From Hybos culiciformis (Eukaryota > Arthropoda > Insecta > Diptera > Hybotidae), in assembly GCA_964007475.1 (NCBI GenBank), contig OZ023273.1:30057557-30121556 (forward strand): DNA of 64,000 nucleotides. The letters run 5' to 3'. The number at the start of each line of letters is the position of its first letter. The stretch's first letter is position 1. The notes under the pieces were generated by a model, which worked only from the letters and a program-made list of their open reading frames with translations, ran no database searches and was not told the origin of the DNA. This document shows positions 22,174-36,300 of the stretch, one piece after another. Position numbers and translations under genes: made by a program.

Positions 22174-22552
22174 GGGGCTGTTCACAAATTACGTAACGGG
22201 CTCGGGGGGGGGGGGGTTTGAAAATTTGTTACGGTTTGTTACGGCGGGGGGGGGGGGGGGGGGGTGTTTATAAAAATGTTATGTAACCAAATTTCCTCCT
22301 TTTTATAAAAAAAATTACACTAAATATAATATTAATGCACGCAAAAAAAAACTTAAGTTATAATGAATTTTGTTTTGTTTATTCGAATAAAAAAATTGTT
22401 CAAAAAGTAATTTAAAAAGTGTTTAACTTTTGTTACGTTATTCTTCTGGGGGAGGGGGGTCTTCGGAATTTGTTACGATCTGTTACTATGGGGGGGGGGG
22501 GGGGGGGTTAAAAAACGGCAAAAAAAGCGTTACGTAATATGTGAACAGTCCC
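22174..22552. mobile_element. MITE with TAA target duplication and internal poly-G runs
   Basis: 379 bp with terminal inverted repeats GGGGCTGTTCACAAAT / GTGAACAGTCCC, each followed by TTACGTAAC, and flanked on both sides by TAA. A 3-bp TAA/TWA duplication points to a PIF/Harbinger-type transposase (inference). Inside are G runs of 13 (22204-22216), 19 (22246-22264) and 18 (22490-22507) bases and a GGGGGAGGGGGG block, all on the plus strand. The G-rich blocks flank directly repeated AATTTGTTACG-type segments. Confidence 0.85.
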
Positions 22553-24307
22553 TAATACATAAATATAGCTCGTTTAATAGAATAGGATTTAAAATCAATT
22601 AAAATAATAAAAAAAAAAATTTAAATTAAAAATACCTAACAAGTATTTTAAATAAGGAGATTCATTATCTTCAGTAGAAATGAGAGTTTCGAAACTTGAG
22701 TTGTGAGTAGGTAGGTTTCTTAAAAAAAATTTTTTGTTCATATTACTGATATGTATTTAACTATTCCATTTTAAAATTAATAAAGAAGACCTAAATAATG
22801 GAATTTCAAAATACTGTGAAATTAAGAAAAAAAATAAGTAATTACAATCAAGAACGACTTTACTTTACGTAAATCGTATAAATTATAATACAATTTGAAA
22901 TTGTAAAATTGTTTTGTTAGTTAAGAATCCCAATCTTAATAAAATTTATGTAGTTAATTATAATGAAACCTTAATAATTAACCCGCCAAGGTTTCGAATA
23001 AATGTTACTGTAACCAAAAATATGTAATCTTTTTTGCTATTACCAAAAAATATATTGCATATTTTTTGCTATGTCCAATGACAATAATAATACCAACATT
23101 TACCTATATTGTTATAAAAATTTTTCGTTTTTGAATAAAACTGCTGCAATTTTTTAGCAGTCGAATTGAAGCAGTAAGAGATATTTAAGTCATTTTATTG
23201 TTGCGCACACATTATTTTAAAAATTTTACAACCTATTTCATAACGCCAACCGTGTGTGGAAATTAATTGTAAATTATTTACAATTTTATGAAATGTACCA
23301 TAAAAAATATTAAATAATATGAGCTCTCTCTTATATTGCATAAATAATTGTACTTTATTTTATTTAATAAAAATGAATAATCCATTTATTTTATGGACTT
23401 TATGATTGTTTAATTTTCATCCCTAACAAGTTTCTATTTTTTGATGCTAAACTTGATGTATGCTTTACAAAAATTAATTGTGTATTATAGGGTTGACCGT
23501 CAAAGAGCATTTGAAATGAAAAATGAAGTAAGCTTTGAGTTGAACTAATGGTTAAGTTGCCAGTGTTGATTGTGAAACCCCTAAAAAGGATCAATTTGGA
23601 AACTTTTTTTTCTGGATAAAAGTAAAGACATACCTATAGCACAAATGTTCCACTAATAAGAACAAAGTTCTATAAGGTACATTAAAGGGAAAAACCTGAA
23701 ACCTAAAATCTTAATATGCCAGTAAGCTACATTATTGTTTACAATTTAAATCTAAATTAGGTGGTAACTACATATGCTTATAAAATTTTTAAACATTTGA
23801 AGTGAAACTTATGTATCAAAAACTTGCGCAAGCTCACGTTTTCGTTTACATATACAACGATTTCCTTGCACCAATTCGTTTACTCAAGCCAATTTGCGAA
23901 CGAGTGTTTTAGGCACATTCGTACCTTATTTTAAATTTATTAAAATTTCTTTCGTTCAAGAGTCAACTCGCTCTTAAGCCACCAAATTTCATTCAGTTTC
24001 CTATAATGTTCTTTTTAATATTGTTAACAAACTGGCAACCCTGTTACAAATAAAAAAAATCTAGAATTCATTGATTTAAAAAAAAAAAGTAGAAAAAAAT
24101 TATTAAATAATCGCTCAATAGAAAAATAAAAAATTTAATTAAATTAAATAGAAATTTGGTTTTTAATTGAAATTGTCATTTAAGAAAATTTTCATAGAGT
24201 TTTAATTCAGAAAAAAAGAGAACACAGAAAAAAAGGGAAAAAAGAATTCAAAAAATTCTTTTTCTAAATTTCTAAATATAAATTTTTTTCCTTTTTTTTT
24301 TGACAAA

Positions 24308-24367
24308 ATGGACGATTTCACAAATTTGACTGTCGAAGTTTGCGGAGACAACAGATCATTTTACAAG
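24308..24367 (+). CDS. Fmr1: Fmr1 exon 1
   Basis: 60 nt, 20 codons: [13 protein letters not shown] then F-Y-K, the first Tudor strand. The exon must end at F-Y-K, as in vertebrates, and the sequence there is AAG followed by GCAAGA, a GC-type donor. Confidence 0.9.
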
Positions 24368-27300
24368 GCAAGAAAATTAAAATTTTGTTAAAATTTACGA
24401 TAATCGAAGAATTTTGAAAAAAAAAAAAATGATACATTTCAGTTTTTTTTCTTTGTTTTCTTGGGGCAGATAAATTTTCTATGTCGCCGGATTTAAGCGG
24501 GGGGGAAATTAGGAGTTCTGGACGCCATAACCCCAAAAAAAAAGTGAAATTTTTTATTTTTTTTTCCTAATTTCTTCGATATATTTTTTTTTTTTTTTTT
24601 TTGACATAAAAGAAAATTGCACACACCTCGTGTAGAAAGGGAAAATTTTCGGGACAAAAAAAATTTTTTGAAAAATTAATTTTTTTTTTATTTTTCTAAG
24701 TTGATTAAAAAAATACCTACCTCTAAAACATATTTTTTTTTTTTTCATTTTTTTTTTTGTCTGGATTTTTATCACATAAAAAAATCAGAAGAATAAATTA
24801 TTGTCGCCCGGCCCAAACGCCCAAAGTCACTATAAAAAGTTTCGCATACCTACATAATTTATTGCAATTGCAATTTCTTTTATTAGCAGAACTAATTTTT
24901 CATAAAAGTGTCAAAAGTTCTACAATTTTGTTAATTTTATTACTAAAATGTCAGTGAAAATAAAAATTTTAATAGATATGTATATAGGTACCTATATAAC
25001 AATTTTTATTTATGTTTTTAACATAACTTAGAATTAATGACCCCGTATTTATATCTTATCCCCGTACATACTTTATCTATCTACCTACCTACCCATATTA
25101 CCTATCGTAGGTACCTATAGCAAAATTGTTTTGAATGAACACAACTTCGTTGACTATAAACTTGCCATCAATTTCAATAGATAAGTTGAGCCAAAGGGTT
25201 ACAGTACAACAATAAATCATTTTTATCATCCAAAGTATCTACCTAACCTACCAAGGTAATAATTTTTTTTGGCTACCTAGTGTCCTGACCTAAGAAAAAA
25301 AATAAATAGGTACCTAGATAAGAAACAAAATATGAAAGCCAATGAGGACATCGATGTTCATGTTATGTCCAAGGGAGTAAAAATTCGAATGATTTTTATT
25401 TTATTTTTAATAATAACTGATAAAAGACAATGAATATAAAAGCCACTACCTACCTACCTATCTACAGTTTAAAGACGAAAATATAGAAGGTTTATTTGTA
25501 TTTAATTTTAAAACTGGTAGGTAGCATTGACATAATTTTAAGAAAAATAAACAGGGAAAAATAAGTATTTTATAATTTTTTTTTTTTTAAGTTGTTTTAC
25601 GGCAAAATTTTAAGTCAGCAATGTTTGTTCAACAACTCAAAAATAATACAAGTAGTTTATTAATTTTAGTGCTTAAATTCGTTATTTACATTAAATTTTA
25701 TCAATGATTCCAGGGTAACCTGGCAAATTAAAATTTAAATAACCTAGGTACCTATATATAATTTTAATAAATGATTTTTAGATTTTATTTGGTCAGCTGA
25801 ATATATTGTTCTTATTATTTCTGATAAAATACTTAATTTTAGAATTTTAGTTGTTAGCATACAATTTTAATATAATGATAACACCTTAACTTTGCTTTTA
25901 CTATTTTAGAATTCTGCAGCAGTATTCTTCAAGTTAGAAAAAAAATATTAATCCATCTCATTTTTTAGAATCACTGTCATTGTTTTTCATTACATGTTTT
26001 TTCAGCTTAGTAGTGCTCGAAGTAAATATTGAAACACAGAGTTCCCACTATTTGTAAATTTTTTTTTAAAATGACAACCGCTTTGAATCTGTGCAATAAT
26101 CTTCAATTAAATGTGGATAAATGTGATAAGATAAATTTTTTCTACGGAATAACATATGCTAATTTTATCGAATATTTCATGTTCCTCTCTACTTATTGAA
26201 TTGAATATTAGTGTTTGTTTCAGACTTCTCAAAACAATTCAGTCACTACTTATATACAACTTTTTGAGTGCAACTTAAAGCCAAAATGGTTCGTGGGTTT
26301 TTGCGTATTCGGATGACATTAAGAGCTAGCAATTGTAAAGAAATTTTTTAGCAAGATATTAGGATTTACCATGTGTACGTTAAATAAATAAAAAAAGACT
26401 ATTTTTGTCATTCACGGTAAAGTGATAGTTGTTTGAAAATTTTATTGACAACTTCTATTTCAAAGAAATTCAATTATACGTTCATGCTTTTATTTTCATC
26501 CCAATGAAATGGGGAATAGGATTTTTGAACCGGGGTTGATTCATAGTGCTTAAAAAAAAACTAATTATTTAAGTCTAAATAGTTGACTTCGATTAAAACA
26601 ATTATTCCTCAAAAATGAAAATATAATTGAATTAATTTTAACCGAAATGAAGAAATTTTTTGTAGTTTTGTTTCTATCTTTGATCGAATTAGTATCCGCA
26701 ATGTAGTTTCGCTATATTAAATGCTGTGATGAGTTCAATTAAGTTGAGATTGTTTTTTTTTTGCAACATGAATTGTATCACCATTAGTACGACATTTTTC
26801 AAAACTTATTAAATTAATTATTTACGACTTTTAACAAGACAATTTTCATTAAATATCAATGCAAATAAAAGTTCTAATAATGTGCAGTTTATATTTCTGA
26901 TATCATTTTTATTTATTTCATATTCATAAACTTGTTATCTCTATTTTTATAGTATGAACAATTTCATCTCAAAAAATGTTTACGGGTACATAATCATTAA
27001 AAAATGGGATAATAATAAAAAAAAAAACTTAAATAGTGCATATATGGTTTTTTTTGCTACGGCGTGCTTAAATTAATATTTGTTGATTCTTATATTTATT
27101 TTCAATCTAAAGTTAAAAATAATGATTCAATTTTAGTGTATCAAATTACACGCGAAAGGGTTTTAAGATAACTAAATCAAAAAAAAATTGATTAATTTAT
27201 ACATAATTGGTAACATAAATCTCTTTATTTGCAGGGTGTTGTCACCGATGTTTATGAAGATGGTGTACTTGTAGCATTAGATAACGAGTAAGTTTTGTGT

Positions 27301-30300
27301 TTTTTCAACATATATTTAGTAGAATATCAACCAAATAATTTATTTATAATTTTAGATTTGGGAATGAAGAGAAATATATGTTTCCCCAAGTTCGTTTTCC
27401 ACCAGAAGAGCCCGAAACCCCTCCGCCATTTGAAGAAGGCATGGAAGTTGAAGTATTCACTCGATCAAATGAACGGGAATCTTGCGGTTGGTGGACAGCT
27501 ATAATAAAAATGTTAAAAATGGAAATTTGTGCAGTATGCTATCTGGGTTTTGAAAATCCGTACACCGAAATTGTTGAATTGAAACGGTTGAGACACAAAA
27601 ACACAAATCCACCATTAACATCGAAAAGTTTTTCTAAATTCGAAATTGTGGTTCCTGAAGAGCTGCGAGACGAGTACGTTAAAACGAATATTTATAGTTG
27701 AAATTAAAAGTGTAATTCAGATTTTTTTTTACATAATTTAAAACTACTGGATTTCTTTATTTATTGACATCTTGTGCAAAACAAACTCTTATTTATCGAA
27801 AAAAAAAAAATACGAATTTATCTAGTATTTATTAAGTGGGTACTATTTATTATTAAAAAGTATTCAATCACAAAATAAAAAAAGTACAAAATGTACAATA
27901 CATTAGTATGTCTAAAATAAATGGTCAACGTTTTTACATAAAACTTTACATTGATCACTATGGTGATATTTTTTTTTGCTGTAATCAATTTTTTAAAATT
28001 TATGTTTTTTCAGGGCAAAAGAAGACGGTGTTCACAAAGAATTTCAAAAATCAATTTTAGCTGGAATATGCCGTTTTATACCAGATCGTGGGATCTTAAG
28101 TATTATATCCAAATATGAAATCACAGTCAAAAGAGCAAAAATGTTACAAGACATGCATTTCAGAAACTTAACACAAAAAGTAAGCAAATTTTTTAATTAT
28201 ATTTTATAACATTTTTGATCTTTCAACGAACACTGATGTCAGGGCTTTTAAATAGCGAAGGATTCTTTAAAAAAAAGGTAAAAGTAGATTTATAGAAAAT
28301 ATTTTCTATCTCAATAATCAAAATTTAACTTCCAATTACAATATATGCATGTAATTGTCCAAAATCAAAAACTTTTAATTTGACATAGGTGTACTTTTTT
28401 GACCTAATTTAATTGAAAAGAGAAATTTCAATTCGATGCGGTGGCGTTGATGTTTGAACTTGATTTATTGGTTATTTTAAAAAATTTCTCTTTGAGGAAA
28501 TTGTATTTAGCATTTATTAAGAAATTAAACAAAATATCATTATTTTCAGGTAATGTTATTAAAACGTACTGAAGAAGCAGTTCGTCAATTGGAATCAACA
28601 AAATTACACACTCAGGGGTAAGTTGTATAGAAATTGTTTTAGTAAAAATTGTGTTAGTTTCGAGGGGTTGATCACTCTAGAACAAATAGCATTCTTTCAA
28701 CAGCTATAAAAAAAAGATATTATAAAACGTATCTCTACACGTTACTTTTAAAAAATATTAATTTTTAACTTTATTCACCATAATCGATAGGGTTGCCAAT
28801 TCATTCCATGATAATCCATTAATAAATTATTTGGAAACAAAAAAAAGGGAATAACGTTGCTGATTTCGAAATTCTGAATTAAGTGAAAATGACAATTTAA
28901 ACTTAAAAGAATTGAAAATTTATTTTTAAAAAATTCAAAAGAAAAAGGTTACATTGAGGAGTAGTCATTTTAGAGTTCTAAAAATGGTCTAATTTACGTG
29001 GTTAAAATTTGTGAAGAACCATTTTAGTAGGAATATATTTTGGATAATCAATTTTTAAAATATGTTAAAATTAAAATTTTAATTTACTTCTAAGTTTGGA
29101 TACAAAAAAACAATATTTAGATTCATGTGGTCGGCGATGATTAAACTTATTGGCCATCATTCTATTTTTACAAATATTTATCTTCCTTTTAGGTCTTTTA
29201 TTTTCTTACTTTTACAAATTTTTCAATAAAGTTTTCATTATTATATTCAACAACTTCAAAATACGTTTTATTTCTTTTTTATGATGAGCCGGCCCTTTTT
29301 ACAAAAAATATGAAAATAGATTAAGGCCTTTTTTGTTATTTGCCTTAAGTATATTTATCTGAATCAAAATTTAATTCTACCCATTTTCATCCGAGCTGTT
29401 TCAACCTTATATCATTTTAGATGTAAGTAGAGGTCGGGTATGGAAAAAATTCTGTATGAAAAAGTTTTGTGGTAGAATTTTGCCGTTCAAAATTTTTGCT
29501 AATTTTATATTGAAAAATACTATATTCAAAATTTAAAAAAAATATATTTTACTTCGCGCAGTATTTTTTCAATATTATTTCAATAGAAAAATCCTTTATT
29601 ACAATCTTCTCTAGATTTAAATTTTTCGAATTTATTGCAAAATCATAAAAAATATGTTGGATCTAAAAATATATTGCATTTCATAAAATAATAATTCCAT
29701 TTTTTTTTTCAACTTCTTTATAGTGACACATAAAATAATAATTTCAAAAAAAAAAAAAACAATATTTTTAATAATTGATCTAAAATTAGAATCTACAAAC
29801 AGATAGACTCGGGTTACATTATATTAGTTTGTGTGCATTAATGAGAGGTTCGTTTATGTATTATACATACTTTATATTATTTTTTCAATTTTTTTATAAA
29901 TTACATTTTTTTTGAAATGATAAAAAAAATTAGTAAAATAAAAAGAGGTTTTTTTTTTTAAGGATTCAATTATAGAAATAGAAAAGTACATTTGTTGTCT
30001 TATTTTGTATATAATAAGTGTCACATATCGATATGAATAATTTGATAACTTGTAAGAAAACCAAAATTGAGAACCCATAGAAACAATTTCCTCTTTTTTT
30101 TTTTGAAATAAGGTCTGTTAAATAGTCTCCAAATTATTAAAAGGTCTTAATCTTATACCAAAGTAAGTACACCATTATGTAGTGAAACTATCACCGGTTA
30201 TTCCTTATAAAATAAAATAAAAAAATTAACTAAAATATTTGTAAAAAAAAATTAATTTTATTCATAAGAGTCATAAATAAAGCATCGTTTATATATGGCA

Positions 30301-33300
30301 AGAAAATCGGTCAAGTAAAATCAATTTTACTTGATCAAGTCAGTTTAAAAAATTTTCTTACTTGCCCGATTTACTTGCTGCCAGATGTAAACGGAGCTTA
30401 AGTAAATATTTTCATAAAATAGCAAGAAAATTTAAAGATCATTATACAACAAGTTTAATTTAATTTACAAAGCAATTTAAATAATAAATATCTTTAATAT
30501 CTTTTATCATTATTAAAAAAAATTTATTCGCTTTAATTGTCTTTTAAAAAAAATAAACATTAACTCAAATTCAGTATTTTTGAACTTGATTAAAGGTAAA
30601 ATGTTTACTTATGAAGAAAAGAAAAAACGAAATAATAGAAGAGAATAGAAGAGAATGCCTTATCTTATCGCAATCTTGAATAGGCACTCGCTTCTTCATG
30701 CTTATAATTTAACATGAACTGCTCATGCTCACTGCGTTATCCCATATTAATATAAAAATATTTTAATTCACATAATTTGTTTTTAATAATACTAAACTAT
30801 TTATACAAAACCAAATTAAATCTGATAGGTCCTTATTTATAATAATTTGAAACATGTTTGCTGTAGTTTCCATTGCTTCCAAATACATTATTATTATTAT
30901 TACTAATTATTCTTATTATAAATTTTATTATTATAATAGGATTTTTTGAACTACTAACATGTTTGTTGTCAGTTTCTAAAATAATTAATAAAATTATGTT
31001 TTTTAATTGTTATAAAAATAAAATAACATATCGTCGGTGACAATCGCAGAATGGATAAGACCAAAATTGGATTTCTTCAGAAAACTCAAACAATATTTTA
31101 GGAAACGAAAATAATATATATGTATATATATGAAAATTTTATAATGTACATACTACAATAACTAGATTTTTCATATATGATACTAATCAAACTCATAATC
31201 GATAAAAATAAACTTACTCAATCTGAGAGTTTTGCCGACGATATAGTATTAATTTGTGGAAAAGAACATTAAAAAACAAACACGAATTATAAACAAATCG
31301 CCCACGTTATTAAATTTTGAATAATATTTTTTTTTTATTTCCAACTACTTGATTTTTGATTATAAATTTTTTTTTTAATAAAATTTATTTTTTAAAAACA
31401 TTTTTTTGTTTTATTTTTAGTTTTGTGATCTTTGAAAGGTTACTGAATTGTTGTATTTTATATTTAATGTTATGAAAAAAAAAATTGTTTTATTTTTTAT
31501 ACTTACATTTCCTTTCAGTTATATTTTCTAAATAATCATTCACTCCAAATATACATATAATTATTCTTAAATTATCTTCTTGTATATTAATGTTGTAAGT
31601 TTATTTTAATTTTTTATTTTTTTTTTTGTTTAAATTTAATAGATTCACGGACGAATTTAGAGTACGAGATGATTTGATGGGATTAGCCATAGGAGCACAT
31701 GGAGCAAATATTCAAGCTGCTAGAAATCTAGAAGGCGTTACAAATATAGAACTAGAAGAAAAAAGTTGTATTTTTAAAATTACTGGCGAAACCGACGAAG
31801 CCGTACGTCGTGCAAGATCTATGTTGGAATATGCTGAAGAATTTTTTCAAGTTCCGCGTGATTTAGTTGGCAAAGTAATTGGTAAAAATGGTCGAATTAT
31901 TCAAGAAATTGTCGATAAAAGTGGCGTATTTAGAATTAAGGTACATTTAAATTTTTCAAATATTTTATTTTTATCACATTATAATTACAGGGTATTCAAA
32001 AGAAATCTTTGGTTACACTATTTAATTATTAAAAATACACTAAAAAATTCAGTAGTTTCCGCATTCATTTATTTATTGGGAAATAATGTTTTTTGTTGGG
32101 AATTTTGTTATGCAAAAAAAATATTAAAGGGGAAACACCAATATTGGGTTTACTTGAATACTTACATAACAAATTTTTTTTTTATTTTCTAATAAATATT
32201 GGATACGGAAATAACTGAGATTTATTTTAGATTTTTTTGTGCAATAGTGTAACTTAAATTTTTTTTTTTTTTAAATGTAAACTCAGACGTTAAACCTCAA
32301 ATAGAAATTTCTTACAATATCTATTTTCAAGGCCTCATACTTTTTTAATATAATCAACAAATTTCCATCTTAATCTGGAGCTGTTATTTTCAGTTTCGTC
32401 ATTCCACATACAAATTAAATACAGTTTTTTTTTAAATTCCATTTTTATATCCCACTCCGAATCCTTGGACACACAATTACCGACTAAACAGTTTTTTAAG
32501 TTCCTACAATCGACCTTTATGTATTTTACTTTTTTTTATAAGATAAATTACATCTTTAGACCTTAGCCCGAATCTTTTTGTTCAATTAGGGGAAACAGTT
32601 TTTTTTTTTTTAGATTCCTAAACTAAAATAGTAATATATTGTGAACTTGCATTTAAATTTTGACTCATTTTCCCCAAACCGATTATTCTGAAATTAATAG
32701 AATATTGTATTGTCTCCAGAAATACAGGAGTGTGCAAAATTTCAGCAAAACCGATTCGGGGGAAGTGGATCAAATATCAGTTGCAAGATTTGAATCAAAA
32801 AAAGTTTGTGCTTTAAATAAAATAGTGTAATAATAATAAAATCAATATTTTTTTTATGTGATTAATCAAAATAATGATTTTGGTTAACTTTTTTTTGTTA
32901 ATTGTTAAACATTTTTCTTAATAGATTGCTGGTGATGACGAGCAAGATCAAAATATCCCACGAGAATCAGGGAATGTTCCATTTGTTTTTATTGGAACTG
33001 TTGAAAGTATTTCAAATGCTAAAGTTTTGTTGGAATACCATTTAGCGCATCTAAAAGTATATTAATCCAAAATTCAATATGAATTTAAAAAATTGCTATA
33101 TATTTATATGTTCTTTTTTAGGAAGTTGAACAACTTCGTCAAGAAAAACTTGAAATTGATCAGCAATTAAGAGCTATTCAAGAATCAACAATGGGTTCAA
33201 TACAAAGTTTTCCAGTTTCAAGACGTACTGAACGTGGCTATAGCAGTGATATTGATTCGGTTCGTTCTGGTCGTGGAGGTCCTCGAGGTAGAGGTAGAGG

Positions 33301-36300
33301 TAGAGGTGGTGGCGGTGGTGGTGGAGGCGGCGGCAGCTCCCGTTATCATCAAGGTAATTTAATCATACATATTATTTTGAATTTTCAATTTTACCAAAAT
33401 AAATGTATTGAACATTATAAAGTAATAATTTGAGAATCTAATTATAAAAATAGAGATTTTCTTGAAGTATTAAAAAAGTAAGTCTATGAGGTACAACATA
33501 CCTTCTTAGGGTCAACCCCGGAATTAAAATTATTTCTAATTCTTGGCACTTTCAAAATTTCAACAAAAAAAACTTTCCAAAAACAACTTTTTTGCATTTT
33601 ATCAAATTTTTAACATTGTTTTCTATTTTTTTTGGGTACAAATGCCGCATAAATATCAGTAAATTTTTTTTTTTTAATTTTTCTTAAATATTCTTTAATT
33701 TTTTAAGGACGACGTGATGATGATGATTATAACTCTCGAGGAGATCACCACCAAAGAGGAGGATATCGATTCGATAGACGAGGAGGTGGTAGACGTAGAA
33801 ATGAAATGAATGGAGGATCTTATAATCATGATGAAAATCGAGAAAACCGAGAAAATCGAGACTTAAGTAGCATAGAAAGAGGTAGTTAAAATTTTCTTAT
33901 TTAATTAATTTGTAATCTAAAAAAAATCAATTAATCAATTAAGTCAAAATAAAATCGCTCAAAAAAATCGTTTTTTAAATAAAAACCAAATCAAATTTTT
34001 GGTTTCAGCTTGAATCTCTGTCCATTAAAAAGAAAATTTCTTAAACTATTTCATAATCATAATTTGTCACTGACTTTTATCGATGTGTAGTTTTAATTTT
34101 TTTTTGTCATCCGAACAGAGATTCAAGCTTTTAAACTAATTAATAACTTAAAAACAGAAAACGTTAGAAAAAATAATTTATAATTTTTTTGTTTAATTTT
34201 TTTTTAAGTCAACATTTTTAATTAATCATTATTCTTGTTACACTAGGGCCTGCCTTATTCTGTATTCTGATATGAAAGTTGAATTTTCTGAAAGTTGAAT
34301 TTTCATATTCATTTTCAGAATGATTTAAAAGTGTTATAGGTAATTAGAAGAAAAAATTCGAAAAACAGTAACAATAACATAAATTTCATCTCAGGTAATG
34401 CATTTTTTTGACTCCCATTTACCGTAGTTTTAGAGATGTAAATCAAAAGAATTTTTTTTAAACATTTTGCGTAAAGCGCGAAAAAAAAAAGCCTTAGGGA
34501 GTTTGGGAGAGCTTGCTGCCCTTACCTATTCAGCAATACAATTTGTTTGATTTCAATAAAGTTCACATTGCGAAAAAAAAAATTTTATTAGGTACCTAAC
34601 ATATGAAGAATTTGAAGGCCCATATCTCTTGCAGTTGGATGTATCTTTTTTTTATCAAACAAAAATTCTGATTTGTTATTATTTTTTCATCTGATTTTCA
34701 GAATACAGAATACATTAAAGTGCGAAAAGCAAAACGTTAACACTCTGAATGGTTTCTTCTGAATTTAATATAGGTGTTCTGAAAATCATATTACAGAATA
34801 CTAATATGTCTTTTTCCACAAAATTTTCTTACTTAAGTATAGTAGAATACAGAATAAGACCCGTCGTCCGTGAGACAAACACTAAAAAAATACAACATCG
34901 AATAAATGAAAACAAATACGGTGGAAATATTTTTTCATTCGATAATACTTTGTGACACATTAAAAAAATTAATTAAACTCTCTAAAAATAGAATTCTGAA
35001 ACAAAAAAATAATCTCGAAACATGTAATGAAATTTAATTAAACATGTAATTACATATTTCAATAAAAATCTATTACAAAGCTCCTCACTTTTCTACTAGC
35101 TCACTTCAAATTAAAACGAAATCGTTTTTATTTTAGCTGAAAGTCATTCATCCAACGAGGGTGCAAGTTCTAGAAGACGAAGACGACAAAGAAATACTGG
35201 CCAAAACGGTAATTTAATTTATTTTTACTGTCAGAAATTAAATGTTTTTTGGGACAAATTAAAAAACTTCTTTAAATTTATAATGATAAATCTTTGTACA
35301 TTGTACGGTATTAAAATTAAATTTAAATAGTCTTATATTTGTCTTATATTTTATCTAGTGATTAAAATTCGTTTTAATTGCATAAATCCATATTTGGTTT
35401 TTTGAATTAAAAGAAGTGATCCATTCTGACTTTAAAATTTCGCAGCATTTTACATTGACGTTTTTATATAAAAATATGTTAAAGCTGTATCTGTATAGTA
35501 TATCATAAGATTTAATTTCGGTGGAAAATCAGTTTTTTTTTTTAATTTACGTTTTTCAATATTGAATGTTTAATTGTGATATCCTTTCCCTGGAAATTTA
35601 TACGTATAAAAGAAAGATCTTTTTTCAGTTCCTGAGTGTTACCATAGATTAAGAATATACATAGATTTATAGCTTCATACAACATTATTTTTGGTATTTT
35701 TATATGAATGTGTTAGTAAAACAAAATAAAATACGTGATAATTTATCAATATATGAAAAGAATTTTATTTAGTTTTACTAACACCTTCTCATAAAAATAC
35801 CAAAAAAGGCTGAAAAATGTTGTATGAAGCTATAAATCTTTCTGTATTCTTAATCTATGGTGTTACTGAGCATTCCAATCCTCTTTCCAAGAATTTTAGT
35901 ACATTTTTTAATTATCTTTAAAATTGCATTGTGTAGGTCAAGTTCTCCAATCCTTTTCCCAAAAGGAAAATCATGGAAAATAATTTTTTTTCAAAAATTT
36001 AAAACTTGCAAAAAGAAATATTTTTTTGTAAACTCGAAAATTTGCATACCCTGCCAAAAAATATTATTTAAAAAAAAATTAAAAATTGTAATAATACAAA
36101 AAATCAACGACCTCACTATTAAAATTTTTACGAATATGTAAGTTGACTCGATTTTAATGACAAACAAAAAAGAAAATTTAAAATCATTTTTTAATAATAA
36201 CAAAATTTTAGTTTTTCATAAAAGCGATTTTTTTGATAGATTTTAGAAATCGTACATTACATTCTAAGAATAGATTTTGGTTCATTAGTATTACTGAGAT

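Larger units (their letters stand above)
16322..24307. other. Intergenic region between the carbonic anhydrase and Fmr1 starts
   Basis: The two genes are divergent, so both promoters should lie here. It holds the non-LTR element (17471-19974) in its host repeat, and inverted-repeat elements at 20415-20635, 21270-21660 and 22174-22552. The 23820-23990 segment is richer in CpG and could be Fmr1 promoter or 5' UTR sequence (inference). No other gene recognised. Confidence 0.55.
28618..31642. other. Fmr1 intron 5 (3.0 kb)
   Basis: Holds the 118-bp MITE at 30281-30398 and a probable reverse-transcriptase vestige near 31200. The rest is AT-rich with homopolymers. A 3025-base intron splits exons 5 and 6 where the adjoining introns are mostly under 1 kb. 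Confidence 0.6.

Noticed and set aside
23400..23594. 64-aa minus-strand ORF upstream of Fmr1
   Set aside because: Fairly mixed composition, but no recognisable domain, no supporting splice sites and no neighbours in frame; insufficient to call a gene.
24554..24775. Lysine-rich 73-aa ORF in Fmr1 intron 1
   Set aside because: Produced by poly-T/poly-A runs; no composition or motif of a real protein.
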